The translations under genes and the position numbers were made by a program. This document shows positions 33,503 to 47,502 of a DNA stretch of 64,000 nt, piece after piece. Location of the stretch: contig NW_020290016.1 in NCBI RefSeq assembly GCF_003144195.1, forward strand, positions 248,001-312,000, given 5' to 3'. The notes below the pieces were generated by a model. It did not search any database. It was not told the origin of the DNA and saw only the letters and a program-made list of their open reading frames with translations. The DNA is from Ceraceosorus guamensis (Eukaryota; Basidiomycota; Exobasidiomycetes; Ceraceosorales; Ceraceosoraceae). Position 1 is the first letter of the stretch. Each line of letters opens with the position of its first letter.

Positions 33503-34878
33503 TACAGCAGCGAAAATCGCTGTAGTCTCTCTGGTCGCACGTCCAGTACAGAAGCTACTAGCCATATCTCGCCATTGCTCAAGACTTGTTCCTCAATGCA
33601 AGCAAATGTTAGAGAATCAAGTGTTGCTCTCGTGAAAATTGATGAATGCATGTTTCGTCTGCTGGCCGCGTCTTTGATGAAGACTTGGGCAAGGCTCTTG
33701 CGTCCTTTGACTCTTGATTCAGATTGGCATAGCCTCTCACATCTGGGATCGCGCTCCGTTCGCTTCTCACCATGCCCAATCAAGCATTTGTGAGCTTTGT
33801 AGCTCGACCAAACGGTCACTGACCTGAATTTTCAATCAAATCCATCGTGCCTGGAGAGGCCGAACAAATCCGCACTGGATAGCCAGATAAGCTCGACAGG
33901 ATGCGTGAACCGGTCACGGTCACGAATGGTGAATGGTGAATGGACGGGCTGCATCGCCGATCCACTCGTGCAGCGGTCGGGAGTGCTGCAACGACCGCGC
34001 GGTCCGCATGCAGGTGAAGCACCAAGAGCTTCCTTCTTGGGCCTGATTGGAACCCAGCAGCAAGTTTGACAGCTCTCATGCCGCCGGCCGCACCGTATTC
34101 GACCGCACAGTAGCTAGCACCTTTTGCATGCGCAGGCAGGCGGGCAAGGGCGCTAAGCGGACAAGCCAAACTCGGACCGGACCACATTGAACTTCTTTTC
34201 CCTGCTTGTGTTCTTGTCTGCGTTGGGATGCCTTCGCAGTCAATCTGACTTCCTCGTCGCGAGCGGTCAAGGATAGGCCCGAAAAGCACGAGTCGACTGC
34301 AAGCCGGCGCATCACTAGTCACAGTAGTAGTGTGTATGGATGTGGGTTGCTGCGAAGAAGCTCCACGAGTCCAGCCTAGGAGCCTCACCTTCCGGGGACG
34401 ACCGCCGGACCTCGGCACTCAGTGACTGCAACGCGTCACACCGACCCTCATGGAGCTGGGTAGAGCTTCGAGCTTCGAGCTTCGGGTCTGCCCATGGAGA
34501 CCACAGTGGAGTTCCACTGCTACTGTACCGGTGACTGTTCACCGTGCTCGTGCTGCTGTATGAGCTGTAATGTGCATCCGGTTCCTGCTTAAATCCTCAG
34601 GCTGAAGATGTTCGCAAAGTCGATGTCCGACTCAGTCGTCGTAACTTCACTACTTTTTGCCTGACAAATATCTGCCACTGCAAGCACCTGTGCAGCACCT
34701 TCTCGGCGACCACCAGCGCTCGCTGCTTTGCACTTGGGGCTCGCAGATGGACATACGAATGTCTCCTCGAAACTAGGTCCCTCGGCCGATCGCTCTCGAG
34801 CTGATAGTGAATATTTTTCTCCATTCCGAACGGGTCTATCGACCCTCTTGCCTGGCTATCCCCAAGACTTTCATCAGA
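33503..34878. other. Spacer between PAT1 and the seven-helix gene
   Basis: 1.4 kb with no recognisable gene. A run of GGTCACG and GAATGGT repeats (near 33912-33940) and short GAGCTTC repeats (near 34466-34482) are the only patterns. The right end should hold the promoter of the gene at 34879. Confidence 0.55.
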
Positions 34879-36455
34879 ATGGCCTCTTCGGATCCCAGAA
34901 GCGATCCGATGGTATCCATCGACGTGCTCGAGGAAGTGGCATTCACGGGAAGGTCAGATGTGAGGGCGGTGATCCCGCCGTCAGCATTCCTGGGTAGCTT
35001 GGTACCAGTCTCGCTCGCCTACATTCTCTTTAGCACGCCTCGTCTGAGGAATCAGCCGGCTTTCTGGATACTGGGCTTTGCGTTGGTCTGGAGTTGGACT
35101 TGGTGCATACTCGTCATCAGCGTGAGTAGACCCCGACAATAACCTCGAACAAGGGCTTGCTCAGCTCACTGACTTTCTGGCCTTGTTTGCATTTCCTTAG
35201 CTTTGGCACGATGATATCAGGCAAATAGATGACGAGGGTTATCATGCCCGGCTTTGGCTACTGGTAGAGCAGAAGTGCGTAGATCGGCTGCCGTAACACG
35301 GCTGCGATGGTCTCTCGTCACCCAAGCTTACCCATCACCTGCATCATTGCATGCGCCTTGACCTTCAGCATCGAATCATGGATGAGGCCCATGCTCGTCT
35401 GGATTTGCGACCTTGCCTTGATCTTCAAAATATTGGCTTTCTATCCTTCGCAGCTGCACAGCCTCCAAAGGAGATTGTGCTTCCTGATCGTACCATTCGC
35501 TTTGATCCACCTTGCCCGCCTAGGTCTACTCATCGGCGTCCTCGTCACGTCAATCCAATTTCTATACGGTCCTTTGGCAGACTCTGGTTACCTATCCGGA
35601 GCGAGTACGATCACGTTAGCGATAGCTCAGACTTCTTTATCTGTGGTGGAGAACCTGGCTTGCAGTGCCATCTTGATAGCCAAAGTGAGGTGATCTCCCA
35701 TTCCTGCTGATGCCATGCCAGCACGTCCCAGCGTTTTCTCTGCTGGACTTGTTTACTTACTACATTTCACTCTCTTCGCGCAGGTTGTCTCGTACTGGCG
35801 CATGCCATACATCTGCTCAACAAGATCGACAGCGGCTCGAATGCGGCTCAAGTTCTTGCTGGAAGCGCTGCTCTTCACCTTCCTGCCGGCCACGCTTGCG
35901 CAAGTTTCCTTGCTCATCGTGGACTCGATCACGTACAACACGCCAAACATCACCACGCCATTGGCCAGAGGTCAAGAATACTCTTCATATCTCGCGATGG
36001 TCACGAGTATGCATTTCGGTCTGCTGGCGGTGTGGTGGTCCGGTATCCGAGCCCAGCCTCGAAGCGCAATACGCAGCTCCGCGGGTGGCAGCGCAGGCGA
36101 CAAAGTCGTTGCAGGAGAAACTGCTCAGACGGGGGAGACGGGGAGCGGGTACAAGCGACGTGCAGGCTTGAGGAGCCGTAAAGGTCAGATGTCGTCTTCT
36201 CAGGATGCGGATGCCCAAGACAGATCCATCTTGTCTTATCTCTCCGTGGATAGAGAAGGGGAAGTGGACTTCGAAGACTCTTACGAACCGGAGGAGTCCA
36301 TGGAGGTGCTCCAGACCAAGGTTGTCGAAGAGGAACGCCAGAGACAGCAGGACGGCAATCCGGAGCATAGAGGCAACCTCACCTACATCACCGCTCGCAG
36401 ACACAGTCAGCAAAGTAATCGACAGCCTGACCCGAGCTCGGAGCGACAATCGTAG
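34879..36455 (+). CDS. Seven-helix membrane protein, fungal, unknown function
   Basis: Exons 34879-35121, 35201-35274, 35327-35684 and 35784-36455 give 448 residues. About seven hydrophobic segments lie within the first 310 residues: LVPVSLAYILF, FWILGFALVWSWTWCILVIS, LPITCIIACALTFS, MLVWICDLALIFKILAF, FLIVPFALIHLARLGLLIGV, the ITLAIAQTSLSVVENLACSA region and LLEALLFTFLPATLAQVSLL, plus MVTSMHFGLLAVWW. The remaining 130 or so residues form a polar, acidic tail (SVDREGEVDFEDSYEPEESM). The layout of a short extracellular N-terminus, seven helices and a cytosolic tail resembles a G-protein-coupled receptor, but no receptor signature (STE3, cAR, Pth11 CFEM) is visible. It lies between PAT1 and DED1, all on the same strand. 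The intron phases all join in frame, so the model is likely real; function unknown. Confidence 0.75.
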
Positions 36456-38083
36456 ATTGCTCAGACTTTCAAGCTCATCCATCTCGCTTCCTTCGGTCCT
36501 TCGATCAAAAGGTGTGCGGCAGTCCCACGTTTGACCATCGTGCACGTTATGTACCCCCTTATACCCGCGCACAGGCCTCGCGCATGGCGCTCATCTTGGC
36601 GGCTTCTTGTTGCGTCTTGCTTGCCTATGCAAACAGTGTCATGTCAATACTCAACATCTTTTCGAAAACGATGAAGTCTCAAGTCGGATCCACTCAAAGG
36701 CTCATGTACAAGCCGTCAGCCGAGAGGATTGGTGTTTCGCGGGTAATGAGAGCTAAAATGAACGAGTATGCCAAGGTCTTGTTATAGCAATCACGACTCG
36801 AACTCAAGAATGACGACTGCCTTGACCTCGAACAAAGACTCACGACTCGATCATCGGTCAAGGGTCAAGAGTCAAGACTCGAGACTCAAGACGCAAGACC
36901 TGGTGACTCAAGACTTGACTCTTGACTCGACTCTTGACTCTTGAGACTCAAGACTCAAGACTCAAACTGGTCCAGCGGATGGAGGAACACGTGACCTTCT
37001 TTCTTGAGTCTCGAGGACTTTTTTGAAAATTTCGGCGGATGCGCGCCCTTGATTCACGCGCAGCCCCTTGATTTCGGCTCAGCTGCAAGCGCGTCTGAAT
37101 TTGAATCGTGGTGTTATTTATTTTCAAGATGGCTGAGTCTTTGCTGAAAGTGAACCTTACCGCAGAGACGGTAATCATTATTGCATTCGAATCCAAGATG
37201 CATGCTGTTTCCCAAATGCTTGCTGCAGAAAGCGCGGCACCGTGTGTGCGTCTGCGGGCCGCCAAAGGCACGCGGTCAGAGGAAAAAAAAAAAACAAGAG
37301 TCGATGCGCGCGAAGAACAGCGCAATTTTTTGCTTGCCTTGCCTCGCCCTTGCGACAGCAGCTACGATGCCGGCCATGGCGGTACAGGTAGGGGGGGGGG
37401 GCTCGCCGGCGGTGGCTAAAGTTCGTTGGCTGCCAGTGTCTGAACTTCTCGTGCCTCTCGTCATGACTTTCCACCATCCTCATCGACCATTCACACCACA
37501 CACACACATCACAGCCATTATCTCCTGTCTGTGCTTCTCTCGTCTCCTCGTACGCATTTCACGTTCACGTCTAGACGGCAAGCACTTTCTCTCACTCTCA
37601 CACGCGCTCAGCACGAACCCGGCACGACCTCTCACATAAACTGACGGCCAAAATCTTACAGACTTTTCCAGAAGACGATCAACTTTTCTTCTCTTCTTGT
37701 TTGCAACGTCCGTCAATATTGTCACGTGGTCCTTTCTTCTTTCGTGCTTCTTTCAACAAACGCGTGATCTCATAATACCGGCCAAGCTCTAGAGTCACGA
37801 AATCAGCCCCAACACCAAGCTGTTCCAGTTACCCGGCTTGCACAGCGTATCTCTATTGCTCGACAGAACTCGAACCGCGATAGACATTGCAGCTTCAGCG
37901 TTTTCTCGAGCTCAAATCCCTGTAGCGATAGGCTGGTCCCGTAATCCGACCACTCATAGAGAAGATCAACGCGGTCTTCATCGGCAGCACCGTATTGCAC
38001 CTTCATCGCCACAGATTCCCAATCGACAGCAAGTCTGCGCGCACTGAGCGGTAGATTGCTCAATTCGACAAGCTTTGTTCAGC
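36456..38083. other. Spacer and leader upstream of DED1
   Basis: 1.6 kb without a recognised gene. It contains the GACTCAAGA repeat cluster listed separately, an A run near 37285, a G run near 37390, and a C/T-rich stretch from about 37500 to 37760 that probably belongs to the promoter and leader of the highly expressed DED1. Confidence 0.55.
36861..36965. repeat. Cluster of GACTCAAGA / TCTTGAGTC repeats, partly inverted
   Basis: About 100 bp built of imperfect copies of a 9-10 bp unit (GACTCAAGA and its complement TCTTGACTC/TCTTGAGTC). Direct and inverted copies are mixed. At 36939-36953 TCTTGAG and CTCAAGA form a perfect 7-bp inverted pair with a one-base spacer. A hairpin could form. Non-coding. 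Confidence 0.8.
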
Positions 38084-40404
<2,321 letters not shown>

Positions 40405-41970
40405 TCGGACGCGAGCACTTTATCCGTAGACTCTACGGTGTAACGCTTTGATGATCCACTTCACCGGTGACCATCCGTTGTTGGGCGAATCAACACTTCT
40501 ATTTGCACACAAAAGGCAGCGGTAGGGTTTGGTGGCACAGACTTTTCCCTGCTCCACCCTCAATAGCTCGCTGCCACCATTCGTCTCGACTTGTTTTTCT
40601 TTGTGCTCGTCGCTGATATTCGAGTCTACTTGCGCTTCTCCAATATCCTGTACATATCGCCTCTCATCAAGCGAAAGACAAAACCTTTTCACATTCCGAC
40701 GCGCTCGACAATGCTTTATAACGCTGTGCGGTAAGCGGAAAGTATCTCGTGTCAAACGACGGCTGCGCTCAGGTAGCTTCTGCTCACTGCTGCGACACTT
40801 TCCGCGCCTTGACGCGAGCGTCTCTGGCTGGGGATTTGCCCATGATGCGCAATAGGCAGCTAGCCGAAGGCATAAGCTCTCCTTAGCAGATTGATTTGAC
40901 GGTCAAGCGGTATCGGGGCTTCTTTCGAGCGTAGGCTTGAGTCAAGAGTGTTTGGATGTTCGATTAACACGGTGTGGCGGCTGGTAGTCGGTATGCGCTT
41001 CCGCCTCATCGTGCCGTTCCTTGCATGCGTGATGTTGGATGTGAGCGCGCTCCAGCCCAGCGTTGAGAGCCGTGAATCGCTTGCCCCAAAAAGTCATGCG
41101 ATGGATGGATGGCCCACACAAAGCGCGCTCTCATATACGCGTCTGTAGAGCATTTTGGGTACGCCGCGGCGCATCCGCGTGACGGTATGTGCCAGTCACA
41201 ATTGAGTCATCTGTCTATACTCCTTCGCTCATGGCCCAACGATTACGAATCCGAGTGTGAATGTGAATGCCAATGCGCATCAGATTAGCTGTTCATGGTA
41301 CTCACGCTGATTGTAAGCTCTGCCGAATGCCATCAAGAGGTGTGCACAAAGGTAGGTAGCTCACTAGCCACATCAGTGAGAGACTCAGACTGTCCTTGAC
41401 GCTCCGCTTCGCATTTCGAGGTCGCGCCCACGCAGCCAGACAGAGCTCTCGCCAGCAGCTAGCCAGCCAGCCAAGCCTCTGCGCGCACCTTGCATACGCT
41501 CAGCAACGCCGCACTGGTAGGACCCTTGCGATGTACAGGTACAGACAGATGTCGATCTGGCGAGGATGTGCGCTGCTGCAGCTACACTGCTGCTGCACAC
41601 GCTCGATCTGCGTTGGGCGAGCCGTGGCGCTCGATCGCGCGCCTGCAGAGCGAGAGATGCACGGACCTAATCAGCAGAACGCATTCCCTTACCAACATCC
41701 TTCCCGCTTCGATCCTGCTCTCCGCTCGTCAACGGTTCTTAGGTCCCCCTGCATTCACCTTTATCCTTTGAACTTGCCATCGACTCGTGACTGCTCGAAC
41801 GCTGTCAGGGGCGCGCGCCCACAACTCCTTTGCGTCGGTCACGCCAGTACTACCATCTCCCCGTGCTCCGCACATTACACTTCTTCACAGCCAAGATCGA
41901 ACGGTGACAGCTTATACAACAGCCGTGTTCCAATCCAAGTCTGCAACCCACGTGAGGCTGCCTGCCCACA
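40405..41970. other. Spacer between DED1 and GDB1
   Basis: 1.57 kb without a firmly supported gene. A 51-codon ATG frame at 40993-41148 (+) begins with a signal-peptide-like stretch and is reported as a finding only. The right half should hold the GDB1 promoter and leader. Confidence 0.55.
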
Positions 41971-44900
41971 ATGTCTGCCCAGGGGAAGGTCAACGGAAGT
42001 GCTGTGAAGGGCTCGGCTTTAGCGGTCGCTGGTAGACCCCCAAGCACCGCTACTGAAACGAACGGCGTGCAAGTCTACGAGCTGACCCTGGCAGACGATG
42101 GCTCGCCGTCTCCAGGTGCAGGAGTGAGTCTGGATTTTACAGCGATTTGGTTCTGGTACTGATCTGGCCTGCTAATCCGGCACCTCTGCGCTCGTCCCAA
42201 GTACATTCGCTTGCCTGCTCCTCATCAGCCTTACGCCCTTCGATTCTCGATTGAAGCGGGCAGTCTTGCGTCAAAAGATGGCAGTTTGTGGACCAATTTT
42301 CCGCCTGATGGCGCAGCATTCGACCGGAAGAAGTTTTGGGAACACAAGTGAGTGCTGCAGGGAGCGAGTGAAGCGCCCGAGGGCATGCTGGTGCGAGGTA
42401 TGCCCCCCAGTGGATCAAGATCCGTTGCTGATCCCAAGCCATACGTCACACCCCTGCAGGCTACCCAGCGACTTCAGCAAGGCCATCTCTGTTACGTTGT
42501 GGATAACCAGAGCCGGAGCTTTCGAGTTCTTTGTGAGCCACGCGCCGGCCGTTCCTGCAACACCATATCCCACCAAGAATGCTCCTCACCAAGCTCCTCC
42601 AGCCGAGAATGCCGCTCGAGTGGAATCCAGTCGCGGCTACTTCAATGTCGATCCGGTATTGAAGTTGCCCAGTCGCTCTCCGATTTTGTCAGCGGACAGA
42701 TATCCTCTAGATGTTGGAAAGGGAGGTCAGCTCGGCCCAGTCTCGCCCATCAGCCAAGATGGTCTTGTTGTGCAGAGCTTCATCGCCAAGTGGGCCGGCT
42801 CCTTGAGCACTTGGGCACCGCATCTCGCTTACGCTCGGGACAGCGGCTACAACGTTATCCACTACCCTCCACTCCAGGTCAGAGGCAGTTCCAATAGCCC
42901 TTACTCCATTGCGGACCAGAACGACTTCAGCGCTGATCTCTTCGATGGCAACAGCGGACCTGCCAAGACGTTGGACGAAAGGAGGAAGACTGTACAGAAA
43001 TACCTCTCTCAGATCAAAACGACTTATGGTCTTGGAAGCATGATTGACGTGGTGCTCAATCATACCGCCAACAACTCTGAGTGGCTCAATGCGCATCCGG
43101 AAGCTGGTGAGTGGTAGAATGAGGCAGGTGCGCATTCGCATCTCACTCACAGCCCCAACCGCACGCACCACACAGCGTACAGCCCTGCCAACTCGCCCCA
43201 TCTGACTCCGGCTGAGGAGCTGGACAGGGCTTTGTTGGACTTTTCAGCACGTCTCACTGAGCTTGGTCTGCCAACAGACCCTGCAGACGCATCTGACGTG
43301 GACGCCATTATAGAGGGTGTCAGGCAGCACGTGCTCACTCCCCTCAAGCTGTGGCAGTACTACGTTGTAGATGTCCAAGCAGAGTTGAGGGCGCTGGAGG
43401 AGGCATGGGACAAAGATGCCAGCTCAAGCACTTCATCGCGAATTGTTCGGTCGTACGGCAATGACTCCCTTGACGGCAAAGGGTTGAGCGAGTCTACCGA
43501 GCTTCTTCGATCTCACGCCCTGCGGAACCGAATGGCTCTTGCAGAGAGATATACTACGCATTTCGATGCAGCCACTGCGCTTGCAATCCTCAAGACCCTA
43601 GCCAGCAATGACGGCGCTTCTAAGCAACAAGCGCTCGATGCTCTCAAATCTGCTGCAGATGCCGTAAACGTAGACTTCTACAGCGCCTACGACGATGACA
43701 CAAAGGCGATCATCAGCAATCTCAAGGGTCGACTGACCTACCAGCGCATTGAAGATGGAGGTCCCAAATTGGGGCCGATCACCAAAACGTGCGTGTTTCT
43801 CATGCAGCTGCGTGATGAGACGCTCGAAAGCTGACTTGACAGCTGTGTGCCTGCTCTTGCTACCCAAAGAGCTCCCTTTTGCGAGCCATACTTTACGCGA
43901 CTGGATCCGAAGCATCCCAAGATTGCGAGCAAAGATCCCAAAGTGTTGGCTCTCGCACACAATGGATGGATTTGGGCCGCAGATCCTCTGAGCGACTTTG
44001 CCTCCTCTTCATCTCGAGTGTACCTTCGACGAGAGGTAATCGCATGGGGCGATTGTGTCAAGCTTAGATACGGCGCAAAGCCAGCTGACTCGCCCTTTTT
44101 GTGGAAGCACATGGAAGCCTATTGCTCAAGTCTTGCTGGCATCTTCGATGGCTTCAGGATCGACAATTGTCACTCGACGCCCATCCACGTTGGCGAGCAT
44201 TTCTTGGATGTGGCACGCAGGGTCAATCCGAACTTGTACGTCTGCGCGGAGCTCTTTACCGGTTCTGCGGAGACGGATACGTACTTCGTCAGTCGTCTCG
44301 GTCTCAACAGTCTGATCAGAGAGATGGACAATGCGCACGATCCAAAGGAGGAATCACGGCTGCTGTATCGATTCGGCGTGAATAAGCCAATCGGATCCAT
44401 GGACACCGACTGTCTGGCCTTTGCAGACACTGTGACCCTGCCAGGCTCCAAGGGCAAGGCACAATCCGCCACAGTGACTCCTCTGCGCGGCTCAAGCCCA
44501 CATGCGCTCTTTATGGATCTGACTCACGACAACGAGACTCCGTCTCACAAGAGGACAGCAGAGGATGCTATCACCATGGGCGCCCTCGTCGCCTTCTCTT
44601 GGTCTGCCATCGGCTCCACCCGAGGGTTCGACGATCTCTATCCGAACCTGTTGGATGTGGTCACGGAGAAGCGAAAGTACAACGTTGTCGAAAAGATAGA
44701 CGACAAGAGCGGCATTGCTGCTGTCAAACGCGTTTTCAACCACCTGCACACCGAGATGGTGCATGAGAATTATCAGGAGGGTCATTCCCACCAAGAGAAT
44801 GATGTGAGCATCATTGAATGGATGGCATTGGAAGGAAGACTGAGAAGCTGAGACCACCCTTCGTGACAGTACATTATGATGCATAGAGTGCACCCACAGA

Positions 44901-47411
44901 CGCATAGAGGCTACCTGGTCGTCACGCATACGGCATTCAACAAGGGCGGCGATCGTAGTCGAGGTCAAAGTAAGTGGACCGAGTGGTCCACATCGTGTGC
45001 CAAGTGCGTCGTTGACACTTCACCTACTCGCATGTTGCTGCTGAAGTCAACCCATTCAAGCTCAATAGGACTAAGCTGCGGTACATCTTCGGCAAGAGCC
45101 TTCAAGTCACATCGACGACCCCTGTCAAGGATGACAAGGTGCTGCGAGGGCTGCCATCTACGCTCGTCGATGTGCCTGCTCCAGCTCTGCAGGAGGGGAG
45201 CGACGTCGATGGGTCGTACACAGAGGTGATCATTCCTGACAACTTCCCACCTGGAAGTGTCATGCTTTTTGAGACCTGGATGGAGGGCTTAGATGCGAAG
45301 CTCGACAATCTCGTTTCGAGTGGCGCAAGCGAAGCGATGGCTGAGCTGGACCTCGTTTCGCTCAATGTGGTCTTGTACCGGGCCGATGGGGAGGAGCGCG
45401 ATGTTACCGGCGGCAACGACGGAACTTATGCCGTGCCGGGACACGGCTCTCTCGTGTATTGCGGACTAGAGGGTTGGCTAGCGCCGCTTCGAGATATCGT
45501 TAAAAACAACGATCTTGGCCATCCCTTGTGCGCCCATCTCCGTGATGGACCCTGGGCTCTGGACTATCTCCACGATCGACTGGAGCGGTGAGTCAAGCGT
45601 CATACCGCTTATTGCTTCATGGAAATCCCGGGCTGACTTCGATGTCGACATGTGTAGCCAAATGTCGATCTTTCCCCAGCTCAGAAAACCCACAGCTTGG
45701 TTCAAGGAGCGCGTGGATGCCATCAAAGCGGCTTCGCCCTCTTTCATGCGTCCGAAGTACCTCGCCCTCCTCGTGACACGGGCGTACCAGGCTGCAAGAG
45801 CACACGCGTTGAAGCAGATGGTGCCCTTCGTTCGAGATGGTCACGATTTCACGAAGGCCCTCGCGCTGTGCGCGGTGCAGATGAACGGTCAGGTCAAATC
45901 AGCATCGCTGTGGCACGATCGACCTAGCGCTTCAATGGCGGCAGGTCTGCCTTTCTTTGCTGCTGGCTGGGCACGTTGCTGGGGTCGGGACGTTTTCATT
46001 TCGCTTCGCGGCCTCTACTTGGTCACGGGAATGTACCAGGCTGCGCGAGAACACATCCTGTCATTTGGCTCCACGCTGTACAACGGCATGATTCCAAATT
46101 TGCTCAACTCGACAACCAACCCGCGGTACAACTGCAGGGATGGCGCTTGGTTCTTTGCTCAAAATGTGCAAGATTATGTCAAGATGGTGCCGAAGGGCGA
46201 GGCCATACTGCAAGAGCGTGTCAAGCGCCGTTTCCCACCCGGAGACAAGTGGGTGGAGCTAGACTCTCCAGAAGCATTCAAGCACGAAAATACGGTCGCG
46301 GAATTGCTGCAGGAGATCCTTCAACGCCACGCCACTGGCATTCATTTCCGAGAACACGATGCCGGACCAAAAGTCGATGAGCATATGCGCGACGAAGGCT
46401 TCAACATCGACATTGAGGTGGACTGGCAGACTGGTATCATCTTCGGAGGCAATCAATGGAATTGCGGTACCTGGCAGGACAAAAATGGCAGCTCCACAAA
46501 AGCCGGCAACCGGGGCTACCCGGGAACACCTCGAGATGGCGCAGCTGTCGAGATTACGGGCCTGTTGAAGAGCACTCTGTCATGGATCGCCTCTTTGTCA
46601 AAGGAGGGCAAATGGCCTGCAAAGGGTGTCGAAGCTATCATCGGAGGCAAGAAGTCAGTGGTGACGTACGCGGATTGGGCGGCGCTCGTCCAGAAGAGCT
46701 TTGAAAAGTGCTACTGGATTCCTCTAGATGCGCAAGAAGATGGTGCTTTCCGTGTCGACCACAACCTGGTCAATCGTAGGGGAATCTATAAGGACGTGTT
46801 CGGTAGCGGCAAAGGCAGAGAATGGAGCGATTATCAGTTGCGAGGCAATGTTCCAATCGCAATGTGTGTTGCTCCAGAGCTCTTCACTCCAGAAAAGGCC
46901 TTGACGCACCTGCAAGCTGCCGACAACGTTCTCCGAGATGTCCTCGGTATGCGGACCCTCGATCCATCGGACCGCAACTTCCGCCCTGACTACGACAATT
47001 CGAATGACTCGGATGACTTCTACGTTGCGCAGGGGCACAACTACCACGAGGGTGAGTAATCGAGCAAGAGATCGCGACGACCACTGCGCTGAGCTGATCC
47101 TGAACCGCATCTCTGCTGCCCACATCACTTCAGGACCGCCCTGGGTCTGGCCAGTTGGCTTCTTCTTGCGAGCGTACGTGATCTTCGATCTAGCAGCAGG
47201 CGTCGGACACACGCGGCCAAAGGAGACGCATCATCGGGTAATGGCTATGACAACGGCGCATCGAGAATTCATCAAGCAGAGCCCTTGGGCTGGCCTTCCT
47301 GAGCTCACCAACCAGAATGGACGGGACTGTCCGGATAGCTGCAAGACTCAGGCTTGGAGCGCTTCCTGTCTTCTCGATGCGCTCGAGGAGCTCGATCGTC
47401 GTCAGAAATGA
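41971..47411 (+). CDS. GDB1: Glycogen debranching enzyme (4-alpha-glucanotransferase / amylo-1,6-glucosidase)
   Basis: Bifunctional cytosolic enzyme that moves maltosyl/maltotriosyl units off glycogen branches and then cleaves the remaining alpha-1,6 glucose. Exons: 41971-42123, 42202-42347, 42460-43106, 43176-43788, 43843-44803, 44870-44969, 45047-45587, 45658-47051 and 47134-47411, giving 1610 residues, about the usual length. The GH13-type transferase half shows MIDVVLNHTANNSEW, FRIDNCHSTP (nucleophile Asp near 627), VCAELFTGS (acid Glu near 656) and LTHDNETP (Asp near 749). The link region has HRVHPQTHRGYLVV. The C-terminal GH133 half shows CWGRDVFISLRG (near 1165), VDWQTGIIFGGNQWNCGTW and TPRDGAAVEITGL. 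All expected catalytic residues are present. Exon 6 is only 100 nt. An exact 45-bp direct duplication starts two bases after the stop codon. Identification is firm. Confidence 0.96.
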
Positions 47412-47412
47412 G

Positions 47413-47502
47413 CTGAGCCAGCCCACCTTCAATCACAAATACAAATTTGTTCCCCCACTGAGCCAGCCCACCTTCAATCACAAATACAAATTTGTTCCCC
47501 CA
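47413..47502. repeat. Exact 45-bp tandem duplication in the GDB1 3' flank
   Basis: Two identical, adjacent 45-bp copies (47413-47457 and 47458-47502). Each begins ctgagccagcccacc and ends gttccccca. They lie directly after the GDB1 stop, so they should be in the 3' UTR. Each copy contains the palindrome-like acaaatttgt. Perfect identity suggests a recent duplication. Confidence 0.95.
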
